A DNA stretch of 60,216 nt from Butyrivibrio sp. (lineage in GTDB: Bacteria > Bacillota > Clostridia > Lachnospirales > Lachnospiraceae): positions 1 through 60,216 of the forward strand of contig NZ_JAFRGN010000066.1 in the NCBI RefSeq assembly GCF_017433805.1. Direction: 5' to 3'. The translations under genes were made by a program, and so were the position numbers. Below, piece after piece: positions 15,275 to 22,980 of this stretch. The notes beneath the pieces were generated by a model. That model did no database searches. It was given only the letters and a program-made list of their open reading frames with translations, and was not told the origin of the DNA. Numbering within the stretch: the stretch's first letter is position 1; every line of letters starts with the position of its first letter.

Positions 15275-16120
15275 TCATCTGCAAAGTTTACGATATTCTC
15301 TTGGAGAGTATCCTGTTATATCGTGGAAAGCTTTATTGAAGGCAGTTGTAGATTGGAAACCTGCCTGAAATGCGCACTCAGTGATGGACAGATTATCATC
15401 TGCCAGGAGTTTAGCAGCATTTCGAACCCTGATATTAGACAAATATGCAGGAAAAGACATATTCATATAACTCTTGAAGAGCTTGGACAGGTAGTAAGAG
15501 CTAAGGCCGATGCGACTTGCTACTTCCGCCTGAGTAATATTTTCCGTAGAATTATCAATAATATAATCGCATGCCAAATGGATATAGCGCCAAGCCGATC
15601 CTGAGGCGTGCGTTTTTTCTATTTCCTCTTTTTTGTCATTGAGGACAAATTCCCCTATTTTCAACAAAATTTCATAGATACATATCTTGCACCTTGTCTC
15701 CGCGAGCGGATTCCCAGAAATGCGGATATTTCTGATCTCAAACACCTTATCTGAAATAAACCTTGTAAGCTCAGGATATTCTTCATTGGAAAAATAATGG
15801 CAATCGTACAGATATCTCGCAATAGATACCAGATCCATATTATTCTCGAATATAGAAGCTGAGAACTGAGTGAAGATCGCTCCCTTCGGAGGCACGAAAA
15901 GAGTCTCATGAATCTGCTGAGGCCACGCCAAAAGGACATCTCCTTCCTTTAATTCATAAGAGATGCCGTTAATACGGTATTTACAGCCCGATTTAAGCGC
16001 AATGGTAAACTCCATGGCATTGTGCCAGTGAGCTGGATAATACTCAGGTGTTTCCTCATCTGTAATTGAAATTTCTGACAGACCATCAAAATTTATGGTC
16101 TCTTTTTCTGCATTATTCAT
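15275..16120 (-). CDS. AraC-family transcriptional regulator
   Basis: 281 residues from the ATG at 16120; a TTG nine codons upstream is less likely, and no strong ribosome site is visible for either. The N-terminal part is a cupin-like ligand domain (YYPAHWHNAMEFTIALKSG, YELKEGDVLLAWPQQIHE), the C-terminal 100 residues hold two helix-turn-helix units (ITQAEVASRIGLSSYYLSKLF and SITECAFQAGFQSTTAFNKAF). It is transcribed divergently from the MATE/glycosidase-like pair and probably controls it. Direct repeats in the shared promoter region are good candidate operators. Confidence 0.9.
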   Translation of the reverse strand: MNNAEKETINFDGLSEISITDEETPEYYPAHWHNAMEFTIALKSGCKYRINGISYELKEGDVLLAWPQQIHETLFVPPKGAIFTQFSASIFENNMDLVSIARYLYDCHYFSNEEYPELTRFISDKVFEIRNIRISGNPLAETRCKICIYEILLKIGEFVLNDKKEEIEKTHASGSAWRYIHLACDYIIDNSTENITQAEVASRIGLSSYYLSKLFKSYMNMSFPAYLSNIRVRNAAKLLADDNLSITECAFQAGFQSTTAFNKAFHDITGYSPREYRKLCR

Positions 16121-16133
16121 AATTCTATAATAA

Positions 16134-16188
16134 CAAAAATTGGGCAAAAGAAGCCAAATTTTTCATTTAATTTACCAAAAATGGGGCA
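16134..16188. promoter_or_regulatory. Direct repeats in divergent promoter, candidate AraC-type operator
   Basis: CAAAAATTGGGCA (16134-16146) and CAAAAATGGGGCA (16176-16188) differ at one base in 13 and are 42 bp apart, four helical turns. Between them lies a related half-site in the opposite orientation (GCCAAATTTTT). The arrangement fits a dimeric AraC-type regulator acting on both genes. Confidence 0.55.
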
Positions 16189-16219
16189 TAGTATAGTCCA
16201 TAGAAATGAGGATTATATT

Positions 16220-17581
16220 ATGAAAAGAGAAATCGATTTTACCCAGGGAAGCCCACGTAAGCTTATTCTGGCTTTTTACTGGCCGCTTCTCATGACAAGT
16301 ATGCTTCAGCAGTTCTACAATTTTGCTGATACATGGATTGTAGGAAAAGGCCTTGGAGACAACGCTCTCGCAGCTGTTGGCAACATGGGCTCACTATTTT
16401 TCCTGATTGTTGGCTTTTCTTTCGGCCTGGCTAATGGCTTCGGAGTACTTGTTGCTCAGAGCTATGGCGCCAAGGACATGAAAAGACTAAGAAACAGGCT
16501 TGCAGGAGTAATTGAGCTTGGTATCATTTTGGCCGTTGTGCTTTCAGTATCAAGCGTTATCTTTTTACCCCATGCTCTGCTCCTGTTACAGACCGATGAA
16601 CTTATCATCGGAGACAGCCTTAAATATGGATATATAGTCTTTGGAGGTCTCTCAGCAGGGATCTGTTACAACATTTCTGCTTCAATTCTGAGATCCCTTG
16701 GCGATAGCAGAACTCCACTTAAGGCAATCATCATATCTTCCATACTGAATCTGGGTCTTGATAGCTTCTTTATCTTCGTTCTCCACACAGGAGTTGAAGG
16801 CGCTGCCATAGCAACACTTTGCTCTCAGGTAGTTTCTTCTTTTATCTGTATTGGACGGCTTCGCAAGATTGACTTTATCAAGCTGTCCAGAGAAGATTTT
16901 GGAAATGAGCGCATGATTTTTGCTGAGCTCCTTGGAAACGGCCTTCCTATGGCTTTCATGAACTCCATAACAGCTGTTGGATGCATGGTTGTTCAGTATT
17001 TTGTAAATGGCTATGGCGTAGTTTATACAGCAGCTTACGCCGCTTGCAGCAAATATCTGAATCTGTTCATGAACCCTGCAACTACTGCCGGAAATGCCAT
17101 GTCTGCCTATACCAGCCAGAACTATGGTGCCCACAAATTCGAGAGAATCAGGGACGGATTATATGTTTGCCTTGGAATATCTACAATTACATATCTGATT
17201 TTTGGATCCCTTATGGTGATCAAACCACAGTTCCTTGCAGGAATTTTGTTGTCCGGTCAGGATCAGATAGCTCTTGTGTGCCAGTTTTTACCTAGATGCG
17301 GAATCATGATGATATGCGTAGATTCACTTTTCGTTATCAGAAGCGCCGTTCAGGGCATGGGCAAGCCTATGCTCCCTATGGTTTCAGGTATTCTGGAGAT
17401 GATTCTGAGAATATCCGTCATCTCCTTCTTTATCGGAAGAATTGGCTTTGCTGCTACTGCTTATGCAGAGATCAGCGCATGGATCGGAGCTCTTTTGATA
17501 AATGCTTTTGCTCTTTATATTGAATTGCGTCCAAAACTAATGCATAACAACGTTTACTTTAGTAAAATTAAGAGTGTATAA
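16220..17581 (+). CDS. MATE-family efflux transporter
   Basis: 453 residues from ATG 16220 (ATGAGG upstream; the longer frame lacks a site). It opens REIDFTQGSPRKLILAFYWPLLMTSMLQ and has twelve hydrophobic segments, with the family motifs QQFYNFADTWIVGKGLG and GAAIATLCSQ. MATE proteins export cations, drugs or metabolites in exchange for Na+ or H+. It is cotranscribed (21-base gap) with the glycosidase-like gene downstream and faces an AraC-type regulator. This pairing suggests a dedicated transport and processing unit rather than general drug efflux, but the substrate is unknown. Confidence 0.9.
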   Translation: MKREIDFTQGSPRKLILAFYWPLLMTSMLQQFYNFADTWIVGKGLGDNALAAVGNMGSLFFLIVGFSFGLANGFGVLVAQSYGAKDMKRLRNRLAGVIELGIILAVVLSVSSVIFLPHALLLLQTDELIIGDSLKYGYIVFGGLSAGICYNISASILRSLGDSRTPLKAIIISSILNLGLDSFFIFVLHTGVEGAAIATLCSQVVSSFICIGRLRKIDFIKLSREDFGNERMIFAELLGNGLPMAFMNSITAVGCMVVQYFVNGYGVVYTAAYAACSKYLNLFMNPATTAGNAMSAYTSQNYGAHKFERIRDGLYVCLGISTITYLIFGSLMVIKPQFLAGILLSGQDQIALVCQFLPRCGIMMICVDSLFVIRSAVQGMGKPMLPMVSGILEMILRISVISFFIGRIGFAATAYAEISAWIGALLINAFALYIELRPKLMHNNVYFSKIKSV

Positions 17582-17602
17582 AGATAACTACAGGAGGCCA
17601 GC

Positions 17603-19351
17603 ATGTCACATTTTAATAACTTCAAACTTACAGTTTATTGCGTAGCACAGATCCTGGAGAGATTAGATCTCGAGACAATTAAGAAACAGTACGAATTTAT
17701 CGAGAAATATGTAGGCCTGGATAAGGTTTACCTTGAGCCCTACAGAGATGGTCACTGGGTAGATAAAGACAAGATGAAGGGCTACATTGACTTCTTTAAG
17801 AGCAAAAACGTGGAGGTAGCTGGCGGATTTACTACGGTTGTTCCTGATGTGGACGAGGAAGATGCCAAGAGACAAAGACTTTTTGGTACTTTCTGCTACA
17901 CCAATCCCAAGATGCGCGAATACATCCAGAAGGTCTCTGAATACTGCGCCGAGCAGTTTGATGAGGTCATTCTCGACGACTTCTATTTTACTAACTGTAC
18001 CTGCGAGGACTGCGTAAAGGCTAAGGGCGACAAGACCTGGGTTGAGTTCAGAAAAGAACTTATGAAGGATGTTTCTGAGAATCTGGTTGTTGGACCAGCC
18101 AAGAAGGTCAATCCTAATGTCAAAATGATCATCAAATTCCCTAACTGGCGCGAATCCTACCACGCTACAGGCTACAGACCAGATGTTGAAAAAGACATTT
18201 TTGACATGGTATATACAGGAACAGAGACAAGAGCCAGTGCATATCAGGATCAGCACCTTCCTACCTACCTTAGCTACAGCCTTGTAAGATGGATGGACGA
18301 TGCTTCTAACGGCCGCAATCATGGCACCTGGTTTGACACCTATCAGTGCTGGCCAATTGATGACTATCTCGAACAGGGATATCTCTCTGCCTTTGCTAAG
18401 CCTGAGGAGATAACTCTTTTCCAGTGGACTGACCTTATTGATAACAAGCTGGTTACACCACTTGGTCTCCAGCTCACCAGAATAGATAAGATGCTGGATA
18501 AAGCTGGTAAACCTGTTGGAATCCCAGCATATATTCCATATGCTTCAGAGGGCGAAAATCACGTAGAGGATTTCCTTGGAATGCAGGGCTTTGCTCTTAA
18601 TCCAACACCTCTTTTCCCAGAAAATAGCTCTGTTCTCCTGACTCAGAGTTCTCTGTGCGATGCAGAGGTATTTAGTAAGTTAAAAGACTTCCTGATGAAG
18701 GGCGGAAAAGCCTTTGTAACACCGGGATTTATGTCCAACGCTCCTCAGAAGGAGTGGAAAGACCTTAGCAGCGCTTATCTGACAGGCAGAAAGCTCACTG
18801 TAACAAGATATTACAAGACAGATGATCCAGCTGGATATCTTGAAGATAATGATCCTGTGGCATTTGCTGATATTCAGCACGCTAACAACATGTCCTGGTC
18901 GCTTTTAAACGGCGGTGCTGGCGAATATCATTCATCTCTTTTCCTCAAGGATACTTACGGAAAAGGCCAGATGTATCTGATAAATGTTCCTGAGAATCCA
19001 TCAGATCTGTCAAGGATTCCAGAATGGGCTATGGACGCTGTTAAGCCTGTATTCAACTACGGCGGAGTATATGTTTCCGGAAGGAACGTATCTCTTTTCC
19101 ACTACGATAATGATGTGTTCATTCTCTATGCACATGTTACTGGTAAGGCACATCCTATCCATGCGACTATTCACATTCAGGATGAGAACGCCAAGCTGAC
19201 TCAGCTCTTTGCTCCTAAGCCTTGGCCAGAAGAAAGAGAGATAGAGCTTGTACCCAAGACTCTTCACTATGATTTCACGAAGATGAAAGAACTTGTTGGA
19301 GAAATGATTCTTAACCCAGGAGAATTCTACGAGTTCAGAGTTACAAGATAA
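17603..19351 (+). CDS. Uncharacterised TIM-barrel-like, putative glycoside hydrolase
   Basis: 582 residues, no signal peptide. The first half looks like a TIM barrel: VYLEPYRDGHWV, VEVAGGFTTVVP, then EVILDDFYFTNCTCEDC, with acidic residues at the end of a strand and a CTCEDC cluster, then VKMIIKFPNWRESY and DMVYTGTETR. The second half resembles beta-galactosidase-trimerisation or glutamine-amidotransferase-like folds (SVLLTQSSLCDAEVFSKL, GGKAFVTPGFM), followed by a beta domain. I do not recognise an assigned GH family. It has a strong AGGAGG site, is cotranscribed with the MATE gene and is followed by a terminator. Carbohydrate cleavage is inferred from architecture only. Confidence 0.7.
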   Translation: MSHFNNFKLTVYCVAQILERLDLETIKKQYEFIEKYVGLDKVYLEPYRDGHWVDKDKMKGYIDFFKSKNVEVAGGFTTVVPDVDEEDAKRQRLFGTFCYTNPKMREYIQKVSEYCAEQFDEVILDDFYFTNCTCEDCVKAKGDKTWVEFRKELMKDVSENLVVGPAKKVNPNVKMIIKFPNWRESYHATGYRPDVEKDIFDMVYTGTETRASAYQDQHLPTYLSYSLVRWMDDASNGRNHGTWFDTYQCWPIDDYLEQGYLSAFAKPEEITLFQWTDLIDNKLVTPLGLQLTRIDKMLDKAGKPVGIPAYIPYASEGENHVEDFLGMQGFALNPTPLFPENSSVLLTQSSLCDAEVFSKLKDFLMKGGKAFVTPGFMSNAPQKEWKDLSSAYLTGRKLTVTRYYKTDDPAGYLEDNDPVAFADIQHANNMSWSLLNGGAGEYHSSLFLKDTYGKGQMYLINVPENPSDLSRIPEWAMDAVKPVFNYGGVYVSGRNVSLFHYDNDVFILYAHVTGKAHPIHATIHIQDENAKLTQLFAPKPWPEEREIELVPKTLHYDFTKMKELVGEMILNPGEFYEFRVTR

Positions 19352-19366
19352 TATGAGAATTTGTAA

Positions 19367-19401
19367 ATAGGCCCTGATGCCAAATATCAGGGTCTATTTT
19401 T
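19367..19401 (+). terminator. Terminator of the MATE/glycosidase-like operon
   Basis: TAGGCCCTGAT pairs with ATCAGGGTCTA around a short loop and is followed by TTTTTG. Confidence 0.85.
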
Positions 19402-19576
19402 GTGCATTTCATACTTATCTGTATTGTGTCAATATGCTGAACTGTTTTCCGAAAACGTTTAAGAAAACTTTAAGAATATGATTATGCTTTTTTTATCCCG
19501 TCTACAAATTTAGAACATAATCATGGAGTAGACTAGTTTGAAAGTGGTTCAATCATACCCGCCAGGAGGTGACAGC

Positions 19577-19750
19577 ATGAGTGAGAATATAGTAAATATG
19601 AGCAATTCCTTTAAAAAGAACGGTAAAATAATTGATACTATAAATTATAATGGCAAATATGTGGATGTTTCTGTCATAAGAAAAAGGGTCCTGTCTATAA
19701 CAGCAGCCCTCGCAGCTCTTGCATGCTTTGCAGTGATCTTCCTCTTATAA
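19577..19750 (+). CDS. Small single-span membrane protein (57 aa)
   Basis: 57 residues from the ATG at 19577, which has a near-perfect AGGAGGTGA site. The longer in-frame start lacks one. The first 38 residues are polar (MSENIVNMSNSFKKNG, YNGKYVDVSVIRKR) and the rest is one hydrophobic helix ending the protein (SITAALAALACFAVIFLL), so it is a tail-anchored type with the N-terminus probably inside. No family recognised. It converges with the diguanylate cyclase gene, whose stop codon abuts its own. Confidence 0.7.
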   Translation: MSENIVNMSNSFKKNGKIIDTINYNGKYVDVSVIRKRVLSITAALAALACFAVIFLL

Positions 19751-21163
19751 TTACTCTCTTGCCATCTTGGATGCGACTTTGTCCTTGTACATGTTCTCAT
19801 CCGCACGTTTGAATACGTCATTCATACACTTATCTATAGCGCTATCGTAGATAGCAACACCGATTGCTGCTGAATAGCGCTCCCACGGCTCTTTGGACTC
19901 ATCCTTGGATGAAAGTTCAATGGCCGCCTTCATCTCTGCGATCAGCTCTTTTCGATTTTCAAAATCTCTGTTTTCCAAAAGAACTACAAACTCATCCCCA
20001 CCTATTCTAAATACTGGAGAATGATCGAATATTACACATATCTGATGGCAGGCGCCAAAGATATAGTCGTTTCCGTGCTCATGGCCATAATTATCATTGA
20101 CCTTCTTGAGGTTATTGAGATCTGACATGATGATTCCAAAGCACGCTCTTCCATTGGCAATATCTTCGTCAACTCTTGCCTGAACCTTTTCGTACCATGC
20201 CCTGTTCTTGACGTGGGTTAGAGGATCCTGATGAGCCACGACATCCATGTGGCTTACCTGGTTCTTCATATCCTCCACCTTAACCTCGGCATCCACTATA
20301 TTTTTTACGTAGGCGCGCATATCTTCAGACATCTGATTTACAGCATTAGACAGCGATTCAACCTCGTTATGGGTATGGATATGTGGATCCTCATATTTGA
20401 GAAGTTCTGGGTTTGTCTGTTCGTGGCTTCTTTTAGCAAGGGATACCACTGCTTTTTCCAGCTTGGTGATTGGCTCAGTTATGTTATGAGACATCCAAAC
20501 CAGGAAGAACGAAATAAACGCGCTTCCCAAAAGGATTATCAGAATAACATTAACGACTGTATAGTTGGCAATAGCTTTTTGAACATCATCTACTTCTATA
20601 TCGACGCATAGAGCTGCGAAATGCTCACCCTCGGAATTGATAAGTGGCATGAGTGCTGTATAATCATAACCCCAGTAGCTAAAATTCTTGAAATAGCTTA
20701 TCTCATCCTTATCAAGCATTTTCTGGTACAGATCAGCAGTCTCTATATCATATACATCTTCCATAAGGTAGTTCAAATAATAGCCGTCGGGATCATGTTC
20801 CCTGCCATAGGCCGTATCTGCAGAAATGATATTGTACACGCCCTGTTTCCCATCAACACCAGCAGGTCGAACTATATAAAGATAGTGAATGTCAAAATCT
20901 TCCATAATGGAATCCATAAAGCTTACTAACTCATAGTATTTCTCGGATTCCACGCCAGTATCTACACACTCAGACAAATCCTCAATATCAATGTGGGTGT
21001 ACACATAGTTGAGGATGTCTTTCATTCTTTTGTCATAGGACCTATACAAAGATGTAGTGTAGGTATAGTATGTCATTATGCTCAAAATAAGGCATAGTAA
21101 GGTTATGAACACCAAAGAATATAAGAAAATACTTCTTTTTAGAGGCTTTCGTGTTGTTTCCAC
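19751..21163 (-). CDS. Membrane diguanylate cyclase (sensor-HAMP-GGDEF)
   Basis: 470 residues. A membrane segment near residues 14-34, an extracellular sensing region of about 165 residues, a second membrane segment near 200-222, a HAMP-like linker (ITEPITKLEKAVVSLAKRS) and a short coiled coil lead to the GGDEF domain. The active loop is FRIGGDEFVVLL near residue 388, preceded by DLNNLKKVNDNYGHEHGND, so it should be an active cyclase making cyclic di-GMP. No RxxD inhibitory site is seen at the usual position. It is monocistronic and located next to regulatory genes. The signal sensed is unknown. Confidence 0.9.
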   Translation of the reverse strand: METTRKPLKRSIFLYSLVFITLLCLILSIMTYYTYTTSLYRSYDKRMKDILNYVYTHIDIEDLSECVDTGVESEKYYELVSFMDSIMEDFDIHYLYIVRPAGVDGKQGVYNIISADTAYGREHDPDGYYLNYLMEDVYDIETADLYQKMLDKDEISYFKNFSYWGYDYTALMPLINSEGEHFAALCVDIEVDDVQKAIANYTVVNVILIILLGSAFISFFLVWMSHNITEPITKLEKAVVSLAKRSHEQTNPELLKYEDPHIHTHNEVESLSNAVNQMSEDMRAYVKNIVDAEVKVEDMKNQVSHMDVVAHQDPLTHVKNRAWYEKVQARVDEDIANGRACFGIIMSDLNNLKKVNDNYGHEHGNDYIFGACHQICVIFDHSPVFRIGGDEFVVLLENRDFENRKELIAEMKAAIELSSKDESKEPWERYSAAIGVAIYDSAIDKCMNDVFKRADENMYKDKVASKMARE

Positions 21164-21272
21164 AGACTACACTCCTATAAGTATCAAACGCAGACTCCTA
21201 CATATTATATCGGCATTTTGGGATAAAATATAAATACTATTTAACATATATCCACACACTATAATGATAACA

Positions 21273-22352
21273 TTAATTCTGTCTTTTTTTCCGTCTTACT
21301 CTATTGATGTGTCTCTCGAAATCTCCGCTCTTGATCAGCTCTGCTATTACATACTGGTCGAATATTGGCACTGTGCAGGAATAGAATCCAAGCTTGTCAT
21401 TAAACTCTGAGACCATACTCTCAGGCAGGATCATGTATCCAATTCGCATGGACGGAGCTATTGTTCTGGAAAAAGAGTTAAGGTATATCACCGCTGCATC
21501 CTGAGCCATGGAAAAAAGTGGTTCTTCTGCCTTTCTTGATACAGTAAGCTCTGAATCGTAGTTATCTTCTATGAGAACACCATCTCTTTGCTTGGCCCAT
21601 CTGATGTACTCGAGCTTCTTGGAAATGCTAGCAGTAACTCCGCTTGGATAGCTGTTAAAAGGAGTTACGTGCAGAATTCTGGCCTTGGTCCTTGCAAGAT
21701 CATCTGATGCAAGCCCCTCTTCTGTCATTGTGAGCATGTCACAGGTAACACCAAGAGCCTCGTACACATCCCTTATCTTCTTATAAGATGGTTTTTCAAG
21801 AGCGTATACCCTGTCTGTTCCTAGTAGCTGAACTATAAGGCCATAGAGATACTCTGCTCCAGAGCCTATTATTACCTGATCAGACTTAACTGAAATGCCT
21901 CTACTCCTTGCAAGGTACTGACACAGCTCATTTCTAAGCTCAAGACAACCGTGATTTGGGGATTTTATAAGTATCCTTTCCCCATAATCAAGCATTACTC
22001 TTCTCATGGTCTTAGTGAGGACAGAAAAAGGAAAATCGCTGGTATTGGGAATTTCCGGCGTCTTCTCTGTAATCTGCACCTTCGCTGGCTCTTTTCCCCC
22101 GAGGAAGTCCTCATCTCTATAGGTCACAACTACGCCGCTTCGTGGCCGGCTCTCAACATAGCCCTCATCGTTTAAAAGAGTAAGAGCATGCTCCACGGTA
22201 ATGACACTTATCCCTGTTTCCGCTGCTATCACTCGCTTGGAAGGGAGTTTGGTGTCATATTCGTATACTCCTGCCACTATATCTTTTACCAAAAGTCTGT
22301 ATAGCTGAATATATGCTGGTTCTGAAGCATTTTTGTCGATGTTATAGTTCAT
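21273..22352 (-). CDS. MocR/PdxR-type regulator, truncated and lacking the PLP lysine
   Basis: 359 residues. The N-terminal GntR helix-turn-helix (YDTKLPSKRVIAAETGISVITVEHALTLL, residues about 37-65) is intact and followed by an aminotransferase-like fold I domain (VIIGSGAEYLYGLIVQLLG, VLIEDNYDSELTVS). The cofactor site reads NSFSRTIAPSMRIGY: Arg296 replaces the lysine that forms the Schiff base with PLP, and the protein ends about 100 residues earlier than normal family members (usually 450-490). The coding frame beyond the stop does not resume homology. It may still bind DNA and a ligand, but should not bind PLP covalently; alternatively it is an early pseudogene. Confidence 0.8.
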   Translation of the reverse strand: MNYNIDKNASEPAYIQLYRLLVKDIVAGVYEYDTKLPSKRVIAAETGISVITVEHALTLLNDEGYVESRPRSGVVVTYRDEDFLGGKEPAKVQITEKTPEIPNTSDFPFSVLTKTMRRVMLDYGERILIKSPNHGCLELRNELCQYLARSRGISVKSDQVIIGSGAEYLYGLIVQLLGTDRVYALEKPSYKKIRDVYEALGVTCDMLTMTEEGLASDDLARTKARILHVTPFNSYPSGVTASISKKLEYIRWAKQRDGVLIEDNYDSELTVSRKAEEPLFSMAQDAAVIYLNSFSRTIAPSMRIGYMILPESMVSEFNDKLGFYSCTVPIFDQYVIAELIKSGDFERHINRVRRKKRQN

Positions 22353-22450
22353 CTGGTCATATCCTTTTTAGTATTTGCTGATGTTTTTGTATGTTCAGTT
22401 TCATAATAAACTTTACTTCCGAATATGTAAAGCGCCAGTATTATTGGTAA

Positions 22451-22479
22451 TTGCCACCAGATTGCGTCAATGGTAGAAT
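22451..22479 (+). promoter_or_regulatory. Promoter of the YGPP lipoprotein-radical SAM operon
   Basis: TTGCCA (22451-22456) and TAGAAT (22474-22479), 17 bp apart. The predicted start near 22486 excludes an upstream start codon for the lipoprotein and supports ATG 22518. Confidence 0.6.
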
Positions 22480-22517
22480 ATTCAGTAACATCTAACTCGA
22501 AAGGGAAGGAGTCACGT

Positions 22518-22967
22518 ATGAAAAAGCTTAAAAAACATGTTGTCATAGGCACAACAGCTGGTCTTGCAGGATTATTCCTGACAGCCTGCGGAGCCTATGG
22601 ACCTCCTATAACAGAATCTACATCTAATACAGAAGGAGCAAGTATGGAAATCGGTGCCAATCAGGAAACGACTCAGAATGCACAGGATACACCTGCTGCA
22701 GAGAGCTCCACTGCTAGCGCAGAAGCTAATACTACAGAGCCAGTTACAGATAGCGCTTCCACTGAGAGTGCTGCCGCTTCCACTGAAAGCACTAATTCTG
22801 ATGCTGCTACAGGCAAGATTTCTTTTAGCAAGGTTGGGGAAGTTAAGGGCGAAGATGCCAAAAATGCCATGAATTCATCATCTCTTCTGAGTGATGATGT
22901 CGAATACATCGATCCTAAGACAATTCCAGTTCCTGCGGTTTACGGACCTCCTGTAGAATCCAAGTAA
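22518..22967 (+). CDS. Lipoprotein with duplicated YGPP motif, putative radical SAM substrate
   Basis: 149 residues, start supported by GGGAAGGAG upstream and by the promoter position. The signal peptide ends in lipobox LTAC (Cys24), and the lipid-modified Cys is followed at once by GAYGPPITE. A long Ser/Thr/Ala/Glu-rich linker (about 31-110) leads to a short ordered segment (KISFSKVGEVKGEDAKN), and the protein finishes in AVYGPPVESK, repeating YGPP at residues 142-145. It lies 13 bases ahead of a radical SAM/SPASM gene. I recall bioinformatically defined families in which lipoproteins with a YGxP motif beside the lipobox are paired with such enzymes. Enzymatic modification of one or both YGPP motifs is an inference. 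Confidence 0.75.
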   Translation: MKKLKKHVVIGTTAGLAGLFLTACGAYGPPITESTSNTEGASMEIGANQETTQNAQDTPAAESSTASAEANTTEPVTDSASTESAAASTESTNSDAATGKISFSKVGEVKGEDAKNAMNSSSLLSDDVEYIDPKTIPVPAVYGPPVESK

Positions 22968-22980
22968 TAGAGGTTATACC

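Noticed and set aside
17663-18322. Minus-strand 219-codon frame opposite the glycosidase-like gene
   Set aside because: No start signal or domain; the plus-strand gene has a strong ribosome site and operon context.
21230-21290. Frameshift at the A-run that would restore the full MocR C-terminus
   Set aside because: Neither alternative frame after the run gives recognisable aminotransferase sequence before further stops, so a simple frameshift does not explain the truncation.
22470-22517. Earlier ATG start for the YGPP lipoprotein
   Set aside because: It lies within the predicted promoter (-10 at 22474-22479) and adds polar residues before the signal peptide.
22349-22552. Minus-strand 67-codon frame with a hydrophobic segment whose stop overlaps the MocR start as ATGA
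   Set aside because: Its only start codons lie inside the opposite lipoprotein gene with no ribosome site, and the region carries the lipoprotein promoter. The ATGA junction is suggestive but not sufficient.
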